Shown piece by piece: positions 18,800 through 27,649 of a DNA stretch of 64,000 bases (the stretch's first letter is position 1; each line of letters begins with the position of its first letter). The translations under genes were made by a program, and so were the position numbers. The notes beneath the pieces are model-generated. The model ran no database searches and was not told the origin of the DNA. It worked only from the letters and a program-made list of their open reading frames with translations. Source of the stretch: Anaerocolumna aminovalerica (GTDB lineage Bacteria; Bacillota; Clostridia; Lachnospirales; Lachnospiraceae); the NCBI RefSeq assembly GCF_900115365.1, contig NZ_FOWD01000009.1:62001-126000 (forward strand), read 5' to 3'.

Positions 18800-19600
18800 T
18801 TGAAACGGGTACAGGGTGTTTACATTGCAAGGAAGAAAAATGGAGATGTCTATTACCGCGCTTCCATTACACACAAATGCAAGCACATTAGTCTAGGCAG
18901 CTATTCTAACGAAAAGTCAGCAGGGTTAGCATACGACACAGCTGTGGCTATTTTACGGGAAAATTGTTATAAGATTGAAGATTATAAGGATAGATATGCT
19001 TTATCCTTTGATAAATGGATTGTGCTTATTAATCTTAGGGATAATGGCATATATTTTAAAAACCCTATTTATCTGAGAAAAAAATACTTTTTATACTATT
19101 TTAATCAGAAAATATTCTTTAAATTTGACGTAGACGACTTATTCTATTATTCAGAACATAAGATCATGAAAAGAGGCGGACATCTTTTTGTTTCTGACTA
19201 CGGAATGCAGGTAAACATTCTGTCCCGTTATGGCATTAAGAATTTTGCCGTGGCAGGAAGGGATTACCGTTTTGTTAACGGAGATTCTACCGATTACCGG
19301 TATGGAAATATTGAGATTGTTAACCCTTATTATGGCGTTACTAAATCATTTATGAAAGGACTGCCGGTATATACGGCTAAATTACATATTAATGGTGATT
19401 ATATAATAGGAAGATATTCTTCAGAAAAGGAAGCTGCCATTGCTTATAATAAGGCAGTTCATATTATGAAAAGTAAAGGTTTTACCAAGGATTATCCTTT
19501 AAACTATATTGATGGTTTGGATGAAATTGATTATGCCCTTCTATATAATAAGGTAAGAATATCTAAGAAGATCAGAGAATATACCATATTCCCTGCTTGA
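18800..19600 (+). CDS. AP2-domain protein with a degenerate HNH-like core
   Basis: A 266-residue protein with two AP2/ERF-like DNA-binding units. The first is at residues 4-55 (GVYIARKKNGDVYYRASI, then LGSYSNEKSAGLAYDTAV). The second is at about 195-235 (VYTAKLHINGDYIIGRYSS, then EKEAAIAYNKAV). Between them, about 155-185, RDYRFVNGDSTDYRYGNIEIVN lines up with the HNH motif of AP2-HNH homing endonucleases (HHIDGNKxxNRxxNLEIV). The expected histidines are replaced by Asp-Tyr, so nuclease activity is doubtful. TTG start behind AAGGAGGAG. It stands alone, with no intron or transposase. Possible roles: a domesticated DNA-binding regulator or a decaying homing endonuclease. Confidence 0.75.
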   Translation: MKRVQGVYIARKKNGDVYYRASITHKCKHISLGSYSNEKSAGLAYDTAVAILRENCYKIEDYKDRYALSFDKWIVLINLRDNGIYFKNPIYLRKKYFLYYFNQKIFFKFDVDDLFYYSEHKIMKRGGHLFVSDYGMQVNILSRYGIKNFAVAGRDYRFVNGDSTDYRYGNIEIVNPYYGVTKSFMKGLPVYTAKLHINGDYIIGRYSSEKEAAIAYNKAVHIMKSKGFTKDYPLNYIDGLDEIDYALLYNKVRISKKIREYTIFPA

Positions 19601-19670
19601 AAATTTCCTCGTATAATGTTATCATTTTCAACACAATAACAAATCATAACAAAAGAAAGGTCTGGAGATA

Positions 19671-19782
19671 GGTTGAAAAAACAAGTTTTTTCAACCGGCA
19701 ATTTGTGCGACACAAATTGTGCCTAAGCACAAAAATTGCTGTCGTTATTAAATGGTGCTAAAGCACCGGAATCGAGGTTAAT
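19671..19782 (+). repeat. structured SD-bearing element, copy A
   Basis: Three hairpins in a row: GGTTGAAAAAA/TTTTTTCAACC, a GCAATTTGTGCG...CAAATTG structure, and GGTGC-TAAA-GCACC. The element then ends GGAATCGAGGTTAAT directly against the ATG at 19783, so its end supplies the Shine-Dalgarno sequence. Homologous copies lie at 35835, 37603 and 33967 on the other strand. Confidence 0.85.
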
Positions 19783-21357
19783 ATGTTTACGAATATAAAA
19801 CTTTTATTGGGAACAGGCGTTGTAATCATAGTGTTAATTCTTTGCCTTGCTTTCTTATTGAACAAGACATTAAATAAGAATAAAAAGAATAGTAAATCCG
19901 AGGATTCGGAACTTATCTATATGAAGGATTCCGACGAAGTGATTTCTCCTTCCTCTGAGAATAATGGGGCTTCCATGTCAAATGGTTCTGAAAGCAATAC
20001 CAACAAGGATTCCGTTGGAACTTCCGATGAGAATTCTGATGCAGATTCTGATGATATTTCAGAAAATGAGACTGATGACTCTGATTCATCTGAAGATTCA
20101 CCCGAGGAAGATTCCGATGATACATCGCCTGTTAAAGTTACTAAAACTCTTACCATATACTCTGGTAACACAGATCGCATAAAAATTAAGTCTATAGAAG
20201 GCAAACCAGAAAATATTACTTATATTTCAGAAGATACCTCTATTGCAGAAGTATTAATTAACGGTCATGTAATTGCTAATCAGGAAGGTACTACAAATAT
20301 TACCACTTCATTTTCACTAAATGGGGAAGACATGTCCTTCCTAACCTCCATTACTGTATTATCTGGCAGGGTATCTGTTACTGCCTCAGAGGTTACGGTT
20401 ATGGAAGGTACTTCTTCAAAAATAAAAACTAAAGTCAACAAAGGTGTATTAAGCGGAGTTACTTATGTGTCAGACAATCCTGAAGTTGCAACTGTAGTTA
20501 ATGACGGTGTTGACGGTATCATAACCGGAGTAGGCCAAGGAACGGCTTCCATTACCGTTACTGCGGATGTATCCGGAACTATTACAGTGAAAGAGGTCTC
20601 CGTTACCGTTTCTGCTTTTAATGCAGAAAGTCTTCCTATTCATAATCCGGTAAACGCAGAAAATTTTACAGAAGAGGATGACTGGCAAGGAAGCCGTGTA
20701 TACTTCGGTGTATTTGAACAGGATAATAAGACCAGCAACGGTAAAGAGCCTATCTTATGGAGAGTCCTTGAAGTAAATGAAGATTCTGCCCTTCTGCTAT
20801 CAGAATACGGTTTGATTTGTAAAAATATCAACGAGACCTTTGAGGATTTCACATGGGAAACCTGTTCTTTACGAAATTGGTTAAATACCTCTTTCTTAGA
20901 TATAGCATTTACTACTCTTGAGAAGAAGGCCATCTTAGACAGCAATATTACAACTCCTGACAGTAAATATTGGGGTACCAAAGGCGGAAATGACACCGTA
21001 GATAAGGTATTCCTTCCAACTATGCAGGATGTTATGAATCCCGCTTACGGATTCAAAAAAGACATGAAGCCTTCTAAAACCAGAATGTTAAAATGCACTA
21101 CTTATGCCCGTAAAAATGGCGGATATAAAAATAAGACCAATGGTAATACCTGCTGGTGGCTCCGCTCACCGGCTCTCCATGAAAAATATGCTGCTTATGT
21201 ATTTACCACAGGTGCTATTACTGCAACCTATTTTGTAGGAAGACGTTACGACGCCATAAGGCCTGCTATTTGGGTCGATTTATCTGCCATACAAATGAAG
21301 CAGCCGGCAGAAACCGGGGAGAATGTATATCCTTATATTAATGTAAAAGAATATTAG
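19783..21357 (+). CDS. membrane-anchored Ig-like/DUF6273 surface protein
   Basis: A 524-residue protein. One N-terminal membrane segment (about 8-27, LGTGVVIIVLILCLAFLL) has few charged residues before it and anchors the protein outside. A highly acidic Ser/Asp/Glu stretch covers about 38-115. Two BIG_2-type units follow (about 120-195 and 200-285). The C-terminal part (about 305-510) is a DUF6273-type domain: YFGVFEQDN...PILWRVLEV, SLRNWLN, WWLRSP and the final RPAIWVDLSA. These resemble the C-type-lectin-like domains found in gut clostridial surface proteins. Function is unknown; binding at the cell surface is a guess. Its RBS lies inside the repeat element just upstream. Confidence 0.82.
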   Translation: MFTNIKLLLGTGVVIIVLILCLAFLLNKTLNKNKKNSKSEDSELIYMKDSDEVISPSSENNGASMSNGSESNTNKDSVGTSDENSDADSDDISENETDDSDSSEDSPEEDSDDTSPVKVTKTLTIYSGNTDRIKIKSIEGKPENITYISEDTSIAEVLINGHVIANQEGTTNITTSFSLNGEDMSFLTSITVLSGRVSVTASEVTVMEGTSSKIKTKVNKGVLSGVTYVSDNPEVATVVNDGVDGIITGVGQGTASITVTADVSGTITVKEVSVTVSAFNAESLPIHNPVNAENFTEEDDWQGSRVYFGVFEQDNKTSNGKEPILWRVLEVNEDSALLLSEYGLICKNINETFEDFTWETCSLRNWLNTSFLDIAFTTLEKKAILDSNITTPDSKYWGTKGGNDTVDKVFLPTMQDVMNPAYGFKKDMKPSKTRMLKCTTYARKNGGYKNKTNGNTCWWLRSPALHEKYAAYVFTTGAITATYFVGRRYDAIRPAIWVDLSAIQMKQPAETGENVYPYINVKEY

Positions 21358-21380
21358 TATAATATTATTAGAACTAATTA

Positions 21381-21434
21381 TGAAAGAAAGCGAAGAATCT
21401 CACATTGTTAATAGATTCTTCGCTTTCTTTCATT
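21381..21434 (+). terminator. strong terminator after the DUF6273 gene
   Basis: GAAAGAAAGCGAAGAATCT pairs perfectly with AGATTCTTCGCTTTCTTTC, followed by ATTACATTTTTATTTT. It contains the GCGAAGAATCTCAC word shared with the 40.9 kb repeat. Confidence 0.85.
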
Positions 21435-21681
21435 ACATTTTTATTTTGCAATCTATTTTATTGAGATTAATTCAAAACCTCACATATGTCCATACCTGTG
21501 ATAATTCAACATTTTTTGCTTTCAGTTTAACCATCAACTAAACCTTTCGTTTTATTTATACTAAACATTTGGTATATATATTTCAATCTCCATTTATAAT
21601 TCTAACTTATAAATATTAATTATATATAAGTAATTTTAAAAGTAAATAAAATACTACACTTTTTTTCGAATACATGTTATA

Positions 21682-21786
21682 ATATGTGTATATTAATTCT
21701 TCTTCCATTTTTCATAGTTTCGGAAAGAGCCACCAGGCGATCTAGTAAGTATTACTTGCAAGATTATTTGGGGGCTCCTTTTTGTT
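21682..21786 (+). ncRNA. candidate small structured RNA of about 90 nt
   Basis: A TATAAT hexamer near 21680 is followed 40-50 bases later by GAGCCACC (21726-21733), which can pair with the downstream GGGGGCTC (21770-21777). That segment runs straight into CCTTTTTGTTTTAATTT. A central GTAAGTATTACTTGC can fold on itself. No ORF is inside and the next gene is convergent, so this would be a free-standing transcript. No -35 box is clear. Family unknown. The rest of the 21.43-21.68 kb gap shows nothing else. Confidence 0.3.
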
Positions 21787-21809
21787 TTAATTTACGTTGT
21801 TCCTTTTAC

Positions 21810-22724
21810 TTAATCCTTCTTTTTAAATCTACGTTTTTCCTTCAAAGGATTTAATAATCTGGATGAAAAATATATAAATATCAAGGACAGTACTCCCTGT
21901 ATTGCTGCACTAATAAAAAACCAATTGCTTTCTATCCAATCAGAGGTAACACCAAATTCTCTTAAAAAGGTTACAAGTCTTGAACCGGTTCCTATCTGAT
22001 TCTCAATCATAGAAAAGCAGGTCATGGCAGGATTAACCAGCAAAATTAATATCCAATATCCTGCATCAGGGGACTTACGTATATAATCTGTTTGAGTAAC
22101 CAAAGCTGCCGCTTTCATATCCTTTAAGATTACTATGGCGGCTATTATGAAGAAAGTTCCCAATGTCAGAAATAACAAGGCTCCATAGGTAGATACGGTA
22201 GCTGCTGTGGTTTTCTTAAATAAGCAGGAGAAAAATATTCCGATACTTCCTATATATATGGCAGTAATAATAATTAAGGCCATGAACTCTAGCAGATCCA
22301 GGAAAGTAACTCCTCCTATAGAGAATACCAAGGATATAATGGGCAGACTGGAGAATGCCAATAGAATCATAATGCTGATAGAGGACGCCAATTTACCTAA
22401 TATAACCTGCATGGGTGTTAATTTACTTGTCAAAAGAATGTCTAAGGTTTGTTTTTCCCTCTCCCCGGATATGGAACCTGCCGTTAAAGCAGGTACGGTA
22501 AACAGTACCAAACCAAACTCTACTGCTGCAATAATAGCGTAAAGTTCTAAAACCTTTGCATAGTTAACGGTTCCACCATATCTGCTGCCATATTCAAAGG
22601 TTGCATAGAATGCAAATAGTCCGAACAATGCCAACAACCCATTATACCCTAATATAATCAGCGCAGTCTTAATGGTGCGGACACCAATTCTTAATTCTTT
22701 TTTATATACCGGGTTAATTTTCAT
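21810..22724 (-). CDS. ABC-2 family transporter permease
   Basis: A 304-residue membrane protein with about six hydrophobic segments. SISGEREKQTLDILLTSKLTPMQVILGKL (about residues 85-115) is the conserved cytoplasmic loop of ABC-2 exporter permeases (GERE...LL.SP). It pairs with the ATPase gene upstream. It is the last gene of the operon that starts with the response regulator. Substrate unknown; peptides or lipids are typical. Confidence 0.88.
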   Translation of the reverse strand: MKINPVYKKELRIGVRTIKTALIILGYNGLLALFGLFAFYATFEYGSRYGGTVNYAKVLELYAIIAAVEFGLVLFTVPALTAGSISGEREKQTLDILLTSKLTPMQVILGKLASSISIMILLAFSSLPIISLVFSIGGVTFLDLLEFMALIIITAIYIGSIGIFFSCLFKKTTAATVSTYGALLFLTLGTFFIIAAIVILKDMKAAALVTQTDYIRKSPDAGYWILILLVNPAMTCFSMIENQIGTGSRLVTFLREFGVTSDWIESNWFFISAAIQGVLSLIFIYFSSRLLNPLKEKRRFKKKD

Positions 22725-22793
22725 GGGAGGACTCCTTTCTGTATATAGGTTTCCATATTAGTATTAATAGCTTTAGAATCAGATCTGCATTTA

Positions 22794-23735
22794 TTATGCT
22801 TCGCCGGTATCTTGTTCTGTATGTCCGGTGATTTGTATAAATAAAGATTCCAAGTCACTTTCTTCCCTTGAGAAGTAATTTACATATGCACCATTCTTAA
22901 TCATGTCAGTGAGCAGCATGGCTTCTTCTTCTTCATTTCCTTTGAATAATATAGATACACTATTATCCCGAATGGTTATGTTATCAACAAGTTCATTCTC
23001 TTTCAGAATTTCGATGGCTTTTTCCTGACCATTTACAAACCGCATCACTAACGGACTAGCCGTACCGCGGGTTGTCATAATTTCTTCCACCGTGCCTGTC
23101 ACCATCATCTTCCCATTCTCAATAATACCAATGTTGGTACACATTTGAGCCAATTCCGGAAGGATGTGGGAACTGATCAGAATGGTTTTGCCTCTTTTAT
23201 TAAGCTCCTTGATAATTTCTTTCATATCATATCTGGCTCTAGGATCCAAACCGGAAGCAGGTTCATCCAGTATCAGGAACTCCGGATTATGAATCAGGCT
23301 TCTGGCAAGGCATAACCTTTGCTTCATTCCTCTGGACAGGCTGTCCACATAGCTATCCGCCTTATCGGATAAGCCTACCAGATCCATAAGTTCCAAGCTG
23401 AGCTTTCTTGACTGCTCTCCCTCAATTCCATAGATAGAAGCATAGAACTCCATATATTCCTTAGCTTTCAGGTTATCGTAAACTCCAAAGAAATCCGGCA
23501 TGTAGCCTATTCTTTCTTTAAATTCCTTAATATGCTCTTTTTGTTCTATTCCGTCCAAATAAACTTGGCCGGAGTCTGGCCTTAGTAATCCGGCTACTAT
23601 CTTCATGGTAGTTGTCTTTCCGGCTCCGTTAGGTCCTACAAAACCGAAGATTTGGCCTTGGTCTATGGTAAGATTTAAGTTATCCAATGCGGTAAATTTA
23701 CCGTATTTTTTTGTAAGATTCCTAATTTGTAACAT
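22794..23735 (-). CDS. ABC exporter ATP-binding protein
   Basis: A 313-residue ATPase of the ABC-2 exporter class. Walker A is GPNGAGKTT (about 34-42), the signature is LSRGMKQRL (about 133-141), and Walker B is EFLILDEP, followed by ASGLDPRAR. The C-terminal 80 residues form the accessory domain common in DrrA/CcmA-like exporters. The ATG at 23735 has GGAGG seven bases upstream and overlaps the upstream gene by 14 bases, implying coupled translation. Confidence 0.92.
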   Translation of the reverse strand: MLQIRNLTKKYGKFTALDNLNLTIDQGQIFGFVGPNGAGKTTTMKIVAGLLRPDSGQVYLDGIEQKEHIKEFKERIGYMPDFFGVYDNLKAKEYMEFYASIYGIEGEQSRKLSLELMDLVGLSDKADSYVDSLSRGMKQRLCLARSLIHNPEFLILDEPASGLDPRARYDMKEIIKELNKRGKTILISSHILPELAQMCTNIGIIENGKMMVTGTVEEIMTTRGTASPLVMRFVNGQEKAIEILKENELVDNITIRDNSVSILFKGNEEEEAMLLTDMIKNGAYVNYFSREESDLESLFIQITGHTEQDTGEA

Positions 23736-26352
23736 GATCTGCCTCCTTCCAATAAGAAATGTACGGCAAAACTACCTGGTATTCATTAGGAGTCAGCCCG
23801 GCTTCATACCGGATTGTGACTTTATTTTCATCTGTTATATAAGAGCTTACATCATCTAACCTTCCAAACTTTCCTGTGGTAAATACCAAATCATAAGTTC
23901 CGGTTCTATAATTTAGAAAGTAGATATCCCCACTAAAATTACTGGAATAATCTTTTTTCACTACTTGATTTCGGTTTTTTAAGTATTCAAAAGATAAGAT
24001 CTTTTCATCAGGGGGCAGCTGATATTCTAAGGTCTTCATTCCATTTTCAAGAGATTTATAATTATAATATTGAGTCTCTCCTATCTCTTCCACCTCTTCA
24101 AAAGGAGCAATAGAAGGTACAAAGGTCTTTCCCTCCTTCGTGTGATCCACATCAAATGGCACAGAAAGAGCTTTTGTTCCATATGCATCCATCTGCTCAG
24201 CTAATTGGCTGATTACACCTTGTTCAGCATCTCCTTGAATAAATCCAATGAGAAAGTTTTCCTTGGAATGCCCTTCCATGCTGGGTTCTAACAGGTGATA
24301 CAAGACGTTGTTCCGGCGGTTTACATCTGCTGTGTTATCCGACAGCTTATCTGTTCCACCTGAAATACGGTTTATGATAGTAGTAGTATATAAATCATCT
24401 CTGGATATAAATATCTGGGATTCTTTATCTTTTATATCAATAGTTTCACCTTGCTTTATGGTTCCGATATTAATTACAAAACCATCACACTTTAATAAGG
24501 CATTGGTTATATCAAATTGAAATCCATTGGTTATACTTCCATACACTTCATCTCCCTCATAGTGAATATCCAAAGTAATTTTATTTTCAAAAGAGTAATG
24601 ATTCTTGGAATAATAATATATTGGCGTAAAGGCAGCATTACGGTTTACTTCCAAGGTTGTTTTTTCAGTTCCGTAATTAATTGCTGTCAGATATCTGTCC
24701 AGGTTTGGTTCCGTAGCTTTGCGATTACTATACATATATCTGCTACTGCTGTCACTTAGTTGAACTACTTGATATTTGTTATCTATATCCACTTTGTATC
24801 TATTGTTATAAGGAGCAGTTAATGCGAAATAAACATTATCCTGCACGATATTTTCCTCTTCAAAAGAGAGTATCTCAACGTATCCTACATAAGGTTCATT
24901 AATTCTCGTATCAGAACCTACCACGTATACAAGAGCAGTAAATATAAGAGAAAATGATGGTACCAAAATCCAGGTCAGGCTCCTCTTATCCAGTTTCTTT
25001 AAAACTATAAATAATACCGGTCCCACTATAATTACATAGATTGCTAAAATAGCAATATACTTTCCGACTTTAGGAATATTTTCAGTGTCCACATAGGACA
25101 TGCCGTTGTATAGATTATAATCCACATAGTTTCCATAGAATTCATTATTCAACTGAGTACGTTTCGTACTGCTTATATTCTTCATAACAGAATAGAACAT
25201 GGCAATTCCAAAGGATTCTTGTTCCCCTTCCACACCCATATCCAAATTAAACAATTGCACATTTCCATATCCAAATGAACTGACTTCCATTAAGATATGT
25301 TTTTTTTCCATTACCTTTGGTACTCCATCTTTTATTGAAGCATGAATTATATTCTTACGAATAGGAACAATCTTTAATTTATCCAACAGATTCTGCACCC
25401 AGCCGGAAGGACCTAAGGCGACTGCATCTTCTGTGGGAGATGAGCCTTTTTCCGTGGCTGCGGAATAACCGTAATACATAGCTTTATTTTGTCTTAAGGT
25501 TTCTGCTAATAGTTTATTTGCCTCATCATATTTTATAAGGTCTCTTTTCAGCCGATCCAGAATCTCCTCATTCATTCCGAATGTCAGCTTATATTCCTCA
25601 AGTTCTTCCCAATATTGTATGGAGAATATATCCTGGAACTTTGCTAATGTGTCTTTTGCATATTCTCCGGTTCCCAGCACTAAGGTTCCGCCATTGTAAA
25701 CCCATTGTTGGATGGCTTTAATTTGTAAATCGCTTAAACGGTTAGTATCAAATTGATTCACTATGATAACATCCAAAAGATCAAGTCCAAGGTAATCTTC
25801 TGCCAGGTTGTTTTCATCAAGATAAAAAACTTGGGATCCTACTTGGTGGGTGTAATCCAATTTGGCAGCATTTTCACTTAATACTCCAACATAGATGTCT
25901 TTTTGATAATTCCCAATCTTTATGCCAATTTCCTTTTCCACTACAGATTTCCCGTCATCATCCAGCAGCTTAACATGTAAGATTCCCGTATCATCTGTTA
26001 AAGGTATATTTATAGATATATTCTCTGTTACATCGGATTCCACCGTTACTTCTTTACGATAAAATACGTTATTATCTAATTTAGGCGCTATTACCTGAAA
26101 CCATCCGTGAAAGTCATCCCCTTCGTTGGTAACATCTGCACGGACATTCATATACCTACCGTATTTGGCATACTGATTGTAACCATAATCAATGGTCATA
26201 GATATATCCCCGGAATAAACCGACAACTGATTCTGGGCTTTATTCTGAAATTTACCTGCTACTTTTATGGATAATCCCATAAAGGTAACCAGGATAATGC
26301 CCAAGGCGATTATAATCCATATAAGCTTCTTTTTATGCCAATACTCTTTCAT
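23722..26352 (-). CDS. large membrane protein partner of the ABC exporter (GATase-like fold)
   Basis: About 876 residues. There is a signal-anchor at residues 7-27 and two further membrane segments near 430-480 (YIAILAIYVIIVGPVLFIVL and WILVPSFSLIFTALVYVV). The long extracellular half includes DVIIVNQFDTNRLSDLQIKAIQQWVYNGGTLV (about 205-235). That pattern resembles class-I glutamine-amidotransferase-like domains in Bat/DUF4350-type proteins but lacks an obvious catalytic Cys. Position and overlap with the ATPase suggest an exporter component. The ATG at 26352 is preferred over 26364 because GGGAG lies five bases upstream and the longer reading uses that RBS as codons. Confidence 0.75.
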   Translation of the reverse strand: MKEYWHKKKLIWIIIALGIILVTFMGLSIKVAGKFQNKAQNQLSVYSGDISMTIDYGYNQYAKYGRYMNVRADVTNEGDDFHGWFQVIAPKLDNNVFYRKEVTVESDVTENISINIPLTDDTGILHVKLLDDDGKSVVEKEIGIKIGNYQKDIYVGVLSENAAKLDYTHQVGSQVFYLDENNLAEDYLGLDLLDVIIVNQFDTNRLSDLQIKAIQQWVYNGGTLVLGTGEYAKDTLAKFQDIFSIQYWEELEEYKLTFGMNEEILDRLKRDLIKYDEANKLLAETLRQNKAMYYGYSAATEKGSSPTEDAVALGPSGWVQNLLDKLKIVPIRKNIIHASIKDGVPKVMEKKHILMEVSSFGYGNVQLFNLDMGVEGEQESFGIAMFYSVMKNISSTKRTQLNNEFYGNYVDYNLYNGMSYVDTENIPKVGKYIAILAIYVIIVGPVLFIVLKKLDKRSLTWILVPSFSLIFTALVYVVGSDTRINEPYVGYVEILSFEEENIVQDNVYFALTAPYNNRYKVDIDNKYQVVQLSDSSSRYMYSNRKATEPNLDRYLTAINYGTEKTTLEVNRNAAFTPIYYYSKNHYSFENKITLDIHYEGDEVYGSITNGFQFDITNALLKCDGFVINIGTIKQGETIDIKDKESQIFISRDDLYTTTIINRISGGTDKLSDNTADVNRRNNVLYHLLEPSMEGHSKENFLIGFIQGDAEQGVISQLAEQMDAYGTKALSVPFDVDHTKEGKTFVPSIAPFEEVEEIGETQYYNYKSLENGMKTLEYQLPPDEKILSFEYLKNRNQVVKKDYSSNFSGDIYFLNYRTGTYDLVFTTGKFGRLDDVSSYITDENKVTIRYEAGLTPNEYQVVLPYISYWKEADHVTN

Positions 26353-26360
26353 AGAAACTC

Positions 26361-26396
26361 CCATCTGCGTGCTTTAGCACGCATACAAATCAAGAT
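26361..26396 (-). repeat. hairpin with CGTGC-TAAA-GCACG core before the 876-residue protein gene
   Basis: CATCT...AGATG flanks encompass GCGTGCTTTAGCACGC. The TAAA-looped stem (read leftward) recalls the third hairpin of the SD-bearing elements at 19671, 35835 and 37603, but the downstream GGAATCGAGG is absent. Confidence 0.6.
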
Positions 26397-26422
26397 GTAC
26401 TTATTTTCTACATTTATTACTT

Positions 26423-27649
26423 TCATTCTTTTTGAATTTTCTCATCCAAGGTCACTTCGAACACTGTTCCATCAAAGTTACTCCTTGCATAAATAGTTCC
26501 TCCATGCATTTCAATAATGCTTTTTGCAATGGCAAGGCCTAATCCGGTTCCGCCTGTTTCACTGGATCTGGAACTTTCCACCCGATAAAACCGTTTAAAT
26601 ATATTCTCTATATCTTCCTCTGGGATCAGTCTTCCGTAGTTGATAATATCAACCATCACCTTCCCATTTTCTTTCCATAATTTAATCTTGATTCTTTTTC
26701 CATCTTTACCGTATTTAATAGCATTACTGATTAGGTTCGCTATTGCTCTGGATAGCTGATTTCCATCCGCCATAACAATAGCCGAATTAACATTTGTGGT
26801 AAATTCATATTCCAATCCACTGTCTTGAAAACTTGGATAGAATTCATCCACCAGCTGATTCATAAACTTCACCATATCCACATCCGTATAGTCCATAGCA
26901 ACTTCACCGAAGCTTACGTTGGTATAAGCAAATAAATCTTCAATTAACTTCTCCAATCTCTTTGACTTGCTATAAGCTACTTCTACGTATTTTTGCTTCA
27001 CTTCATCATCAATATTTTTGCCCGTTGAAACCAAATCCAGATAACCTATAATAGATGTTAAAGGCGTCCGTAAGTCATGAGCAACACTGGTAATCAACTC
27101 ATTCTTTGCATATTCGCTTTTTCGGTTATCTTCAAATATCTGATTCACATCTGCAGCCATCTTATTGATTTTGTCTGCAATAAGGGTGAATTCATCTTCG
27201 CTGTCAATATTTATTTTAGTTTTAAAGTTTCCTGCGGATATTTCTTGAATGCCCCAAGAGATTCGTTCCAGATAAACTATGAATTTCTTAGTTAACAGCA
27301 GGAAATAGACCGTAAATAATATAACTCCTATGGTCAACGCCAAGGTAACCAGAACGGGCACCATGTCGTTTATAGAGCCCATAGTTTGCCTGCTGTTCTC
27401 TGCAGCAGCTCCGTAGCCTGGAATCTGCTGATTGACGTAAGGAAGTGAATTTGTTGTCCCATTCCTTATTGCTTCGGAGTTAAGCACTTTTTCCCGAACT
27501 CCATCATTATGAATAATGTTATAAATGAGATAGATTCCAAAAAACAGTGCTGCTTCCGTTAATATTGTATAAATCAAACTAAGTAGACTGTATAGAACTA
27601 TCTCAAATCTAAAACTTTTAAATATGCTATTTTTCAATTTTATATCCAA
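26423..27649 (-). CDS. sensor histidine kinase
   Basis: A 408-residue two-component kinase. Membrane segments at about 14-45 and 98-120 bracket a short extracellular loop. A HAMP-like linker follows (about 120-175). HisKA is ITSVAHDLRTPLTSIIGYL with the phospho-acceptor His191. The ATP-binding domain has the N box (NLISNAIKYG) and the G box (GTGLGLAIAKS). It overlaps the response regulator gene by 23 bases. A short sensory loop and a downstream ABC exporter are typical of bacterial systems sensing cell-envelope stress or antimicrobials. The signal is not known. Confidence 0.94.
   Translation of the reverse strand: MDIKLKNSIFKSFRFEIVLYSLLSLIYTILTEAALFFGIYLIYNIIHNDGVREKVLNSEAIRNGTTNSLPYVNQQIPGYGAAAENSRQTMGSINDMVPVLVTLALTIGVILFTVYFLLLTKKFIVYLERISWGIQEISAGNFKTKINIDSEDEFTLIADKINKMAADVNQIFEDNRKSEYAKNELITSVAHDLRTPLTSIIGYLDLVSTGKNIDDEVKQKYVEVAYSKSKRLEKLIEDLFAYTNVSFGEVAMDYTDVDMVKFMNQLVDEFYPSFQDSGLEYEFTTNVNSAIVMADGNQLSRAIANLISNAIKYGKDGKRIKIKLWKENGKVMVDIINYGRLIPEEDIENIFKRFYRVESSRSSETGGTGLGLAIAKSIIEMHGGTIYARSNFDGTVFEVTLDEKIQKE

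Noticed and set aside
19913-20204. ORFs antisense to the acidic stretch of the DUF6273 protein
   Set aside because: By-product of repetitive Ser/Asp/Glu codons; no start signals.
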